Below are positions 24,188 to 35,096 of a stretch of 64,000 nt of DNA, in pieces (the first letter of the stretch is position 1; each line of letters starts with the position of its first letter). The position numbers and the translations under genes are program-made. The stretch comes from Cryptomeria japonica. Its lineage: Eukaryota; Streptophyta; Pinopsida; Cupressales; Cupressaceae. The notes beneath the pieces were generated by a model. That model ran no database searches. It was not told the DNA's origin and was given only the letters and a program-made list of their open reading frames with translations. Location: NCBI RefSeq assembly GCF_030272615.1, contig NC_081407.1, positions 435,214,730-435,278,729 on the forward strand, read 5' to 3'.

Positions 24188-26021
24188 ATGGATGTACTAA
24201 CTGGAAACGCCATCCAGCTTATGTATGATGGGTCCATCCTTGTGGCTCCATGTCTCCAAATATCTACTATATCTAAGTTTGGGGATGGATCTGAGCATGG
24301 CAATCATTATAGAGTTGATCTTTCAAATGGTGTTCACAAACAAAAGGCATCCTTGCCAAAAAAATATAACAATGACATAGATTCCAAATGCCTCATGATT
24401 GGCTCCATTCTACAGCTAACAAAATATATCTTCCCAAATTCGCATGGCTCCCGGTGAGTCAATAAGCCTACCATTTTTCCAACAAAGTTTATATAACCAT
24501 TACATTTTACAAAATGCATTGCTTAAAATATTTCATTTTCGATTGTTTAATTGTGTAGGTGGATTGTTATTATGGACCTAGAGATTATATGTACAACACA
24601 TGCTATAGTTGGAGAACCAATTTTCCTTTGTGTAAAACAAGAAGATGACGTAGTAAAAACTACGCCTCCTCTGTGTGATGCAAGTATAGAGCCAAGCACA
24701 TCCACAAAATGTCAGGGTTCCAGGCAACAGAGATCATTGTTTGGGGTTAGGACACCTCAAAACGTGGGTACCGCACCTATGATGATAACTCCCATAAAAA
24801 ATTTGAATCCCTACCAACCAAACTGGTCCATCAAGGGTCATGTCGTAGTGAAGAAGGACATCTATCACTATAATACAGGAAAAGCAAGTGGCCATGTTTT
24901 TAGCTTTGACATTGTAGACAATGAAGGTACTGAAACACATGTTACGTGTTTCAATGAACTTGCAAAAACCCATTATGATAACATCCAAGTTGGAGTGACA
25001 TACACATTATCTAGGGGAGCAATCAAGCCAACCAATAAAATTTACAACAAACTCAACAGTGGACTAGAAATAACCTTGGTAGATGATTCAAAGGTTACTG
25101 CCTGCAATGATGACTCTTCTATACCTAAGCACAGATACGCCTTCACAACTCTTGATCAAGTGGCTACCATAAATAACAACTCAACCATTGATGTTATTGG
25201 AATTGTCATTAGTGTTGATCCAAGCTCAACAATACGTAAAAGAGATGATATAGAGGTTTCTAGGCGTACCATTAAGTTAGTCGACATGACCCAAACAACC
25301 ATTGATGTTACACTATGGGGTGCAATGACAGAAAAGGAAGGTACTGAACTTGAACGAAGGCATTGTTTACAAGAAACAACTACTCTTGCTATCAAGAATG
25401 GTCGTGTATGTGAATTCAATGGAAAGGTAATAGGTACAACATTTAATACAACCCTCTCCATAGACCCTCTTATAGAGGAATTAGCCCAGCTAAAAGATTG
25501 GTACAATGAAAAATGTTCACATTGGACAAGGAATTTTGCATCAGCTTACTGTAGCAGCTCCCACCCCTCAAAGAATGACGATTAGTGAAATTTGGGCACA
25601 TGCATCAAATTCAGTGCAACCGTTCTATTGCATTCTAAAGGCAATGATACAATAGATAAAATCTAAGTCATTTTGCTACCAAGCATGTCCCACCCAAGTA
25701 AATGGAAAACCATGTAAGAAACGATTAGATGAGACCGAAGAAGGAACCTGGTATTGTTCAAAATGTAACATGACCCTGTCTGAATGTATCTACAGATACA
25801 TCCTCCAGACAAACCTGCAGGATCACACATATACAATATGGGCAATTTCATTTAATGAAGGGGCAACAAAACTCATGGGCATGCCTGCAGAAACATTATA
25901 CATGCTTCAATCCGATGACAATGCTGAGCAAAGCACCATAGATGTCATAAAAGCCGTAACGTATAATCAGTTCCTCTTGAACTTAACATGTAGAAATGAA
26001 ACATACAATAATGAAGAATAG
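24188..26021 (+). pseudogene. Helitron-borne RPA70-like single-stranded DNA-binding protein
   Basis: Replication protein A large-subunit homologue. Exon 1 (24188-24453) matches the RPA70 N-terminal OB domain (GNAIQLMYDG, then RVDLSNGVHKQKASLP). A GT-AG intron (24454-24558) follows, and exon 2 resumes in frame with WIVIMDLEIICTT. DNA-binding OB folds A and B follow: NPYQPNWSIKGHVVVKK, FSFDIVDNEGTETHVTCFNE, then VDMTQTTIDVTLWGAM. A one-base frameshift near 25545 moves the frame to TPQRMTISEIWAH, the start of OB fold C. That fold carries the zinc ribbon ACPTQVNGKPC..WYCSKC and ends at 26019-26021, after an internal stop near 25653. Plant Helitrons often carry RPA genes, presumably to protect the single-stranded intermediate. 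It lies 2.7 kb upstream of Rep/helicase on the same strand. The frameshift and stop make this copy inactive. Confidence 0.85.
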
Positions 26022-27390
26022 TTGAAGGTTGCCATCACCAATGCAAAGTAGCTAGATTTTGCCTCAGAGAGCAGTATACTTTTGGAAAAAATAAAAGAAA
26101 TGTGTACTAATACAAGCCTCTAGCATTAAGGCTAGCACACAGTTGTAAATACAGCCACTTGTAAATGCAAACAGTTGTAAATACAGACAATGAGAATCAG
26201 TGTACAGTTGCAAATAGAGTGAAAATGTAATTTACTATGTGTGTGTGCATGTGTGCGCTTATGTGTGTCTCACGATGTGTATGAATTGTAAATTGATAAA
26301 TCATGAATGCCAATATGTGATGGGCAAACTTGGAAACTACCTTTTCTCTTGATTGCCTATTTTGGGCTTGATATTGTATGGATTTTGTAAGGAGTTTGAG
26401 ATTATATAGGAAAAAAATGGGTTTAGCAAGGTATACAATACATTCAACCTTGTCTAAGAATATTTTTGTACAATATATACTATATGTTGAGTTCAAACTT
26501 GTGTTGTGGATGAATGTCAACTTGCATGAATGACATGCTTTGATATGTCTTGTACCACAATTATTTTGGCATACCATTGCAAAGTAAATTTGTTTATTTT
26601 ATTGAAACTACAGAAATAGAAATAAATTATTCAAAATAATTGAAAATAATCCCAAATTGAGATTCGTAACTTCCAGAACTCTTGCAAATATCTTATTGGT
26701 TCTTAATTTGAGTAGCCCAACCATTGTCAATGACGTAGTTTGTATATACATAGAAGTAGTCTATGTCTATGTCAATGAACTGTTTTGTCCATAAATATCT
26801 ATGTAGTTCCTTGCATTATTAACAAATTAAATTACATAAGCAACAATATTGTTATGCATAATAGACAGTGACAGTAATAATATCATATAATATATCAACC
26901 ATTTCAAGTGATCCATAACCAACAAACAATAGCCATACATGCGCTATTAATGCCACTTGCTATCCTTACTCTCACAAGTGAGTTAATTCATTGGAAGCCT
27001 TATGTGATTTGTTGTTTTCCAATCTCATAACCTTGCGAATTTGGGGGTTACTTTTGAACTAAGGGTTTTTAGACAAGAAATGACACAAATACTATCATAA
27101 TGATTTCTCTTTTATTCACCTTTGTTTGACAGTGCATTAACAACCTAATGTTCTATCTTTGGACTGTGTTTTGCCATACATTCATGTTGTCGCCTTAAGT
27201 AGCCGTTGTTACCATTAATGGACTACTATTGACTCTGTTTTGATGCTCTGAATCTTGTCTATCTCTGCTCTGATTTGTGGTGTCTCATCTGAACATGTAA
27301 AGTGTTCTTTGTGGACTACTATAGCTTATATCTTTGGGGCTATGACTATTACAAACCTCCCAAATCTTCCACCGACTCTCTAAGATGTAG

Positions 27391-27392
<2 letters not shown>

Positions 27393-27483
<91 letters not shown>
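27393..27483. repeat. (TA)n microsatellite, about 90 bp
   Basis: An uninterrupted TA dinucleotide run. The apparent protein encoded across it (Tyr-Ile repeats) is an artefact of the repeat. Confidence 0.98.
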
Positions 27484-27486
<3 letters not shown>

Positions 27487-28454
27487 AGAAGCAAGGAACT
27501 ACACAGACATTTTGACTGAATCCTCTGTTCTCTGCAATAAAAAGGCGATATATTTACAAAGGAGAAGCAATTAAGCAATCGATTTTATTTTGGGAAACTT
27601 GTGGAATACTGGTGAGAAAATGGAAGGATACAGAGACATGAATGCCATAACAGCTACCTTGAATATGAGCTCATCTATAATGCTCTCTGTATTTGTTCTA
27701 TAAACTAACGATTTGCACAAAACAAATATGATTGTCTTGCGAGCATTTGTATTTGCCATTATATTATCCAAGATAAGATATCTAACAAATTTGAATGTAA
27801 ATGATAAAGTTTGGGAAAATAGGCCAAACCTAAGTTATAGTTTGGGAACAAGATCAAAAGAAGTGAAGAGCAACATTTTTGTGGCGAAGTGCAAAATACA
27901 ACACCAGCAACAGAGTTTTAAGCATAATTTTTTTTTTCATAATTGATAAGCAACATACTATTCCTTTAACGTGTTACTTAATTACCTGTTCTGTATGTTC
28001 ATCATGGAAATGATATTGTTCAAAATTTGTGCCCATTTTTATACTTGAAAATGATGGTAGATGCGAAAGCGCCGCTGCTTAGGTGCAAAATGTTGTTAAT
28101 TAAAAGGGACTGGTAATTGCTTTTCTTTATATTGTTGATAATGGACTTATGATTTTTAAAAGAATTTATCAACTCTAAAGTAGCTTAGTTTACTAATTGA
28201 GTAGTTGGAACACAAGATTATTGCAAGTTCAATAGTCATCTTGTTAATCTAAGTGCCACTTTTTTTATTCTTCTTGTTTTCAATTTGGTATTTATTGCTT
28301 ATTTATAAATTGAGTAGAAATTATCATACACAGATATGAACCAAAAGATTCCTCAAATAACGATAAATCTCAAGGAACCGCAACTTCATTTTTGACCCCT
28401 TATGTGTCTTCCGGTAAAAACACTTTCCTTTATGTTTCTAATTGTCAAATGGAC

Positions 28455-28578
28455 TTTATCTTAGTATAATTCGAGTCCATCCATAAATTTTAGTACGTTG
28501 ATTTGTAATTACTTTCTTTATCTTATTATAATTCAAGCCCATCCATAAATTACAGTACTTTGAATTGCAATTACTTTC
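28455..28578 (+). repeat. 62-bp tandem duplication upstream of Rep/helicase
   Basis: Copies at 28455-28516 and 28517-28578 are directly adjacent. They share TTTATCTTA, CCATCCATAAATT and AATTACTTTC segments, with about ten differences. Confidence 0.85.
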
Positions 28579-28752
28579 AGCACTATTTCCATGTCATTCA
28601 ATACATGCTTCCTGCCTTTTGCATTCTGAGCTCAATTCCTTTGTCTGTTCCAATATGCAATGTTCCATGTATATTATATTGTAATGTTGCTATTTGGTTC
28701 AAAGCTTTCTTGTGAAGGTGTTTATGCTTTTCCCGCTGAATACTACAATCAA

Positions 28753-30549
28753 ATGGCTGACTCCAGCGCTCAAGGAACCACCAATCACCCTAAACAAATG
28801 CAAGATCAAAAAGAACTAAGCCAAAAAAGAAGCCAAACATATTATGCCAGTCATAAGGAGAAAATAGCTATACGTAGACATGTGAAAAGAAAAGAACAAA
28901 ACGAAACTAACCCTGTGAATGGAAAATCTGCAAATGTGACAAATCCTCAAGCCCACCCAAAACTACAAGTACAAGAATGATATCAAACAAAGCAAACAAT
29001 GGGGTTGAATGCTAATGCTAGATTCATGATAGCAATGAAAAGCTTTTGTAGGAAAATAGATGTGTTTTCTAACTTGGAAGTATGTAACATATGCAAAGAG
29101 TCATACCCAGGTATACTTTCACACTCATCATGCCAAACCCCCATCTGTAGGAGATGCATTAATGAAAAGGGCATACACTGGTTCTCACTACACAATAACA
29201 TGGACCCAGGGGATCAACCTATTATGCTGAAGATATTGATGCAAGTAGAAGAAATGCTCATTGCTAGAGTGAACCCAATATTACAGGTTACCCATACTAT
29301 TGGAGGCAAATATAAATACAATGGCCATACAATTAGCTTCCCACAAGACATACAGAACATTGCAAGTGTGCTCCCACGTAAATTAGGAGACATAGATGTC
29401 CTTATAGTTCGCAGACCCCAGGCTCAAGGAAACTACTATGACTCTTACGTAAGTAGGGGTCATGTAATGGATGCATTGCAATACAAAGTGAAATATGACC
29501 CATACTATAAAGATGTGTCAATAGATTATAACAACCTAAACCAAATCCCTGAGGAAAGAACAGACGTATCAAGCATGCTTCACACCATTGAAGCAAACGA
29601 TGATGTAATGGTAACAAACAGTGAAGATGTTGATGAAGACCAAGTTGAGGGTACGATAACCAATTCATCATCATTTATACTCCACCTACCGAATGAACAC
29701 CATGAACTACAGATAATTAAGAAAACACTAGAGCTAGAGGACACCATAGATAACATCATTGACTAGCCAAAAATAAGCTTAACCCCAATTAATGAATATA
29801 ATACTGAGGGCCTACTGGATATGGAATTTCCAACACTCTTCCCAAAAGGAATTGGATTACAAATACAACCAAGAACTAGGGAAATAAAGATGCATGAATA
29901 TGTACTACACTTGATGCGATTCCATGATCAAAGATTTGGACAACATCCAAGATTCTGATACTACATCTATAACCTTATGATGCGTCATCGGAGCCAATCA
30001 CTCGCAACAGTTGTCATGAAAAAAATGCAGAAGAGCACTTACCAACCACTATTTATAATTTACACGCACACCTAAAAGAACTCCCTAACTCACAACTAGC
30101 TGTGGAATTACTACACTTTGGCTCTACCATGAGAGGAACCAGACCATATTGGAACAAGTGTCATTTGGAATTAATAAACATGATAAACCAAATAGGATCT
30201 CCGACCCTCTTCTTCACACTAAGCATAGCCGATACAAAGTGGCTAGACCTCCAACAACTCCTCACAAATAATATGGAGCTTTCCATGCATTCAAATAAGC
30301 ACCGTCTTGAAAATGTTATTAATAACCCGCACAGAACATCATTATACCTACATCAAAGATTCACCATATTCCGTGAAGAAGTTATTGAGAAACTCCTTGG
30401 TGTGACAGATTATTGGTACAGATATGAATGGAAACACCGAGGACCGCACACATTCATGGGTTCCTGTGGCTCCAAGATGTGCCAGACATGGACAAGCTAG
30501 ATTGGGAAAATAACGAAGATGTTGATAAATCAAAAAAAAAATTGATAAG
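28753..30549 (+). pseudogene. Helitron Rep/helicase, 5' half (Rep N-terminus to HUH motif)
   Basis: The N-terminal part starts at MADSSAQG (28753) and has a basic segment and an early stop (28978-28980). A cysteine-rich segment (CNICKESYPG..CQTPICRRC) follows, in the region where related Helitron proteins carry a DUF6570-type domain. After a stop at 29764-29766 the Helitron-like N domain runs: INEYNTEGLLDMEFPTLFP, then YVLHLMRFHDQRFGQHPRF. A frameshift in an A-run at about 30018-30024 leads to LHAHLKELPNSQLAVELLHF and FFTLSIADTKWLDLQQLL. A second frameshift near 30440 leads to AHIHGFLWLQDVPDMDKL, which holds the HUH nickase motif (HIH). The frame ends at 30549, where the gypsy element inserted, and resumes in frame at 48916. 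Stops and frameshifts make it inactive. Confidence 0.88.
30545..30549. repeat. Target-site duplication ATAAG (left copy)
   Basis: ATAAG at 30545-30549 is repeated at 48911-48915, directly outside the two gypsy LTRs. It marks one clean integration into the Helitron gene. Confidence 0.95.
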
Positions 30550-32027
30550 TGTAGACATATAAAAATGACCATATTCCTAAATGAATATTTTATGTTCATT
30601 CCTCTATTTTAGTTAAATCTAATTTAACTAAATCACCTACATTCCTCTATATAATTAAGTAAATTATTCAATTTATTTAATTAAATTCACTTAAGCCCTT
30701 TTTGTCATTTAATTAAATAAATCATTTTATTTAATTAAAACCCTTCTTCTTGCCTTTTAATTAAATTTATATTTAATTAATAGTTTACCCCAAATTGAAT
30801 AAATCTGATTTATTCAATTTCCCAAATTACAACCAAATTGAAATAAAGCAATTTATTTTTATTAATTATATTTTCCCTCACCCACTTGCATTTTCCTACA
30901 TCTCCCACTTGCATCCTAAACCCTATTCCTAATTTATTCTAGAATCCATCTAATCCTAATAAATTAGCCTTAACTCATCCATTATCCCCTTTCCCTAAAA
31001 TTGAGGAGGTCACTTCTCAAATTTGGAGTAAAGTCTTCAAAAGGCATTAAAGCCTTTATCCATACAACAAGCTAGCTTGTTGACTACCCCCAAATTTGGA
31101 ATGACTCTTACAATTTTGTCCCCAAAGTCTTCAAACCATTAATGGTTAACTAACCCTTAGTGGCATGGTTAGAGACTTTTTGACTAACTTAACCTCCATC
31201 TAACCCAAGGGTCTCATCAAGCATTTATTGCTTTGACCATGGTTATTCCTTTAACCTTTACACAAGAGTTTACCCCTTGGGTAAAAGCTTTATCCAATGG
31301 ATAACCCTAACCTAACCTTGACCCTTACCTCCTAGGGTAACCATGAGGTCTTCTCAAGCATTTAATGCTTCTTACCTCTCCTCTCAACCAGCCTTATGTT
31401 GACAATTGTCACCATTTCATTGGTGAAAATTGAAAACATGGATTGACAACTTTCAAACTTGACCCTTGATTAACTCTTTCAATCCTGACCATCCATTGCC
31501 CTATTTTCACTATAAATAGAACTCTCATTCCTCTATTTTAGGGATCCATGCAAGCTTTTAGTATCTCATTTATGCTGAATTTTATTAACACATCTAGCTT
31601 CTCTTTGTAATAGGAATTAATCTAATAAGCATTTTAGACTATTTTTTTTATCATTAGCTTAACTCATAAACTAGTATACCATGTTAGGATAGTATTGCTA
31701 CTAATCTTGTCATCTTATAAATCTAGTTTATTGCATTTGTAGAATCATGCATAGATAGGATGCATATTCATAACTAAATCAATCATAAGCATCCCTTGCT
31801 CTTGCATTTGTCATCCCTAAGACACTTTTATCGGTGATCTGAGAGCAAAGGCATTGGCTTGAGGGACCTTGTGAGATAGAGAACCATGGAACCAACCTTG
31901 GGAAGTTGAGTCATTCTTCATGACTCCATAACTTGCACCAAGAAGTCCTGTGGGTGTGTGGACAAGCCTCTTTGAACTTCATTTATTTTACATTTTAAGC
32001 TTTATTGCCTCGCTTTTCCCACATACA
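30550..32027 (+). repeat. 5' LTR (1,478 bp) of the Tat-like gypsy element
   Basis: It starts TGTAGACATATAAAAATG and ends CCCACATACA. The AT-rich first half has repeated TTTAATTAAAT-type segments. A TATA box (TATAAATAG) is at 31511-31519, and TTTGTAATAGG sits near 31604-31616 in the probable R/U5 region. Confidence 0.95.
31511..31519 (+). promoter_or_regulatory. TATA box of the gypsy 5' LTR
   Basis: TATAAATAG preceded by CCTATTTTCAC, conserved at 48395-48403 in the 3' LTR. It is about 510 bp before the LTR end, a plausible position for the U3/R promoter. Confidence 0.7.
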
Positions 32028-32031
32028 TTTC

Positions 32032-32049
32032 CGGCACCCACCATGGGGC
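32032..32049 (+). other. Primer-binding site of the Tat-like gypsy element (mutated)
   Basis: CGGCACCCACCATGGGGC lies 4 bp after the 5' LTR. The second gypsy element has TGGTGCCCACCATGGGGC at the same place, so the expected TGG start has become CGG here. It is not the initiator-Met type used by the minus-strand elements. I do not assign a tRNA with confidence. Confidence 0.75.
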
Positions 32050-32097
32050 CCTACCCCATTAATCAAATCGGTTTTTAAAAATAAACACTTATGCAGG

Positions 32098-32350
32098 TAC
32101 GCGGGAAACAGGAATCAGCGTGTAGGGAACATCCCTTAGCACATCTGGTGTATCATTTAGCGCATATGGACTACTGTTTGGCGCGTGCGACTCATTTCCT
32201 AGTGCGGGAAGATCATACTTTAGCGCATCATCCTCACTAACCTTTTTCCTGTAGGTCTTGGCGCAGAAGAATAACAGCTTAGCGCATCTAGAAAACAGCT
32301 TAGCGCATCCTGGCTATACAGTAGCATGTACATTTTGTTCTGTAGCACAT
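32098..32350 (+). repeat. Dispersed TAGCGCAT-type motif array, block 1 (gypsy leader)
   Basis: About 11 degenerate copies, roughly every 20-30 bp: for example TTTAGCGCATATGG, TTTGGCGCGTGCG, CCTAGTGCGGG, TTTAGCGCATCAT, CTTGGCGCAG, CTTAGCGCATCTAG and TGTAGCACATC. The core is (T/C)TAGCGCAT with C/T and G/A changes, consistent with CpG decay. The intervening sequence is not repeated. Confidence 0.85.
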
Positions 32351-33837
32351 CACAAACAGAGGCAAAAACCAAAAACTGTAACCGAAAAAAAAAAATTAGA
32401 CTTGTTGAAGTCCACAGATTGTCTAACAATTTTAGTTGGTATTTTGTAGGGTTCTAACAAATTTCTTGCAGATAGGAGCTTAATTTTAGGATCATTAAAT
32501 AGTTTAGGTTTTTACTAACTTAGTTAAGTTAGTTAAGATATAAACTTCTTTTGATTCTTGTTAAAATTGAACTCGCTTTTGTTTGGGCTTTAAAAGGAAC
32601 CACAAAACAATTTTTCCTTGCTTTTCTAGGAGAGAAAAATTTTCAAATTGGGTCTTAAAAAGAACAAATCAATCTTTCAAGTTTTGCAAACAAATGGATT
32701 AAAAAGAACTTCACCATCCTTTGGTGTATAAAAGGATCCATTTTAGGTTTTAGCAAAGTAAAGAACCACACAAAGTCCCAAAAGTCTTTTTTGCAACTAA
32801 AGAGGGAAGATATTCCCTTTTCAATCGATTTCTTTTGTTTACGAAAAATCGCGTTCATTTTGTTGACCAAGTTCTTTTTAGACCAGAAAATCATTGCCTT
32901 GAAAAGTTAAAAAGAACACCATGTTTTTGTGGAGCAACATCTCCATATAGGATTAGCAAATCATTCCTTTGAAGGGCTAAAAAGAACTTGTGTGCTTCGT
33001 CTCAAAAGTGGAAGGTATATGCTCTCCCCTTAATTGGGTGATCAAAAAGCCAAACCACTCTTAAAGATTTATTTAATTCAAGCAATAAATCATTTAGCAG
33101 ACCTACCTTCCCAAGGGGTTGAAAAACTCTTAAAGCCATTTTTGGCTGGTGTGAAGGGAATGACCTAAGTGGGAAACAACTTTGAAGCCAAGTGTTCCAA
33201 CCCACTATAATCAAAAGTGGAAAGTGATGAAAGTCCTTTTCAATGGTTGTGAGCAGCGATTAGCCTTCCCCTTGTATCCTTGAGATACATAAAGCCTTTG
33301 TTATAAAGGTTGGGAAGCCTCCTAAGGGAGTTTATCACTGACAGCCGAACAGGAAGCTTGATTACGAACCTTAGCATAGAAACTTCAAGCCAAGTCAGTA
33401 ACTAGACATTTGCAATATCATAGTGCAAGGGTGGGGAAGAATCCACCCCCAAGATCGCTCACCATATATCTCCCAAGATAGCTACTCAATTGTGAAGCAA
33501 TCCACTTTGGGTTAATTTCTGGAAAAAGGCAAAAAAATGGGCTCCCCCTAGGGGGTGACACGACTGTTTGAGCTAAGGAGTACCAAGACTAGTGGGCTAT
33601 GATATTGCTTATGACCATTGAATAAAGAGTTTGATTGAAATGCATGTTGTATCTAAACCTGTTGAAACATTGGGGATTTGAACACATCCTCACTGAACAT
33701 ACACATTGTTTAGATTAAGCAAAATGGTTGTCTCTTTGGTGTTGTGCTTTCATTTGTTATTTTAGAAAATCATCCATCAGCATTAAAAACTTAAGGCAAA
33801 ATTCCAAATTGTAGAAAACAACCAAGTCAATATATTT
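32351..33837 (+). other. Gypsy leader, middle block without coding sequence
   Basis: Non-coding. An acceptor-like site, TTCTAACAAATTTCTTGCAG, lies near 32451-32470. A TTAAAAAGAAC motif recurs about five times (near 32655, 32698, 32908, 32980, and a variant near 32592). The later part has short G/C-richer stretches, including CTCCCAAGATAGCTACTC, of which a related piece occurs in the leader of the second gypsy element (near 61250). Confidence 0.6.
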
Positions 33838-34230
33838 CAGGGCAGTTTAGCGCATAAGAGAAACCTCTTAGTGCGTAGGAACCATCTTTTAGTGCATTAA
33901 ATCTTCTCTTTAGCACATCAAGTCTTAGCAATAGCGCTTCACCAGAATCTAAAAGCAAGTAGTGGCAGTTAGCACATTTTGAAAATAGTTTAGCGCGTTG
34001 AAGCATCAGCTTAGTGCGTAGAGGTCAAACTTTAGCTTGTAGGGTCTAACTGTTAGCGCATAGGTGGCCCATATTGGCGCATAACCTTTTGAACAAAAGC
34101 TGAAGCAATATTAAACAATATTAACCAGTTAGCGTGTATCAAGGGGCAGCGTAGCACGTGGGGTCTTTTGCTAGCACATAGAGAAGTTTTTATAGTGCAT
34201 AGCAACTCTATTCTAGCGCATAGTCAAAAC
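33838..34230 (+). repeat. Dispersed TAGCGCAT-type motif array, block 2 (gypsy leader)
   Basis: About 17 degenerate copies of the same motif as block 1: GTTTAGCGCATAAG, CTTAGTGCGTAGG, TTTAGTGCATTAA, TTTAGCACATC, GTTTAGCGCGTTG, GTTAGCGCATAGG, TTGGCGCATAA, GTTAGCGTGTATC, CTAGCACATAG and CTAGCGCATAGTC. It ends about 870 bp before the gag start. Confidence 0.85.
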
Positions 34231-35096
34231 CAGAAGAACAGGGGGCAAAAAAGAGGTCAATTTTGAAAATTTAAGAAAACAATTTCTAAAGCATTCCTTC
34301 ATCAGCCTGAACTTCATCAATTAGAAAACCAGAAATAGAGTATCAAAGCTATTTCTACAAGCAAATTTCCATCAAGCAAAGTTGTCTAAAAATCTGAAAC
34401 TAGTCACAAGATACACATATCTCTCCTATAAAAATCAAGAAACATCATCGCAAGTGGAAAACAGGTCCTTTAAATCAAACGGATTTTTATCCCAAAACAC
34501 ACTTATTTAAAACTCTAAGTTGTCAAATCGAGTTTCCATATCGGGAAAGCTCATATTCCATATCATTTGACACACTTTGTCGTGAGGGGGCATCTAAACC
34601 TTCACTTTGATAAAGTAAGACTTAAGTTTTCAAAACAAGCTAAAGTGAATCCAAAACAAATCAAAGGACACCATTGATCACTTGTGCATGACTAATCCTC
34701 ATATTCTGAAAAGAAAGAATATTTATCATAACACTAAGTTGAAGAAACAGCAACTAAGTTCTTCAAAATTTGCCAAAAGAAATAAATTTTTATACATCAA
34801 TCGCCAACTCTTTAAATCTCATCACACATTCCTTCGTCATATACGCTTATATCTTCAAAACAAAACAAATGAATTTGACAAGGAACCCTTGAGGAGTAGG
34901 GCATTCTGTCAAAAATCAGGATTCAGTCAACGCATAAATCAAGGAGGGAAGATCAACCCGGCCTTCTTTCTCGAAGAGTGCATCACTTATAACATACCCC
35001 GATTTGAACCACCAACCCCTGAGAAAAACATTGAAGAAGATTTCATTCCTTTTGTCATAGAAAGCTTCTACTGATGCCCATTGTTACTCGCTCTCA
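34231..35096 (+). other. Gypsy leader between motif array and gag
   Basis: The frame at 34682-35074 is open for 130 codons and Lys/Arg/Asn-rich, with a stretch NIPRFEPPTPEKNIEEDF near its end. It lies in a different frame from gag and is not recognisable, so it may be untranslated leader or a decayed extra N-terminal ORF. An alternative start ATGCCCATTGTTACTCGC at 35074, which resembles Gag starts of related elements, is one base out of frame with gag. Confidence 0.4.

Larger units (their letters stand above)
26022..28752. other. Spacer between RPA-like and Rep/helicase genes of the Helitron
   Basis: No gene was recognised. The stretch contains short AGTTGTAAATACAG-type repeats at about 26141-26215, a long (TA)n run at 27393-27483 and a 62-bp tandem duplication at 28455-28578. 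It should hold the Rep/helicase promoter, which I could not pick out. Confidence 0.65.

Noticed and set aside
27285-27578. Reading frame across the TA repeat (Tyr-Ile repeats)
   Set aside because: Artefact of the (TA)n microsatellite.
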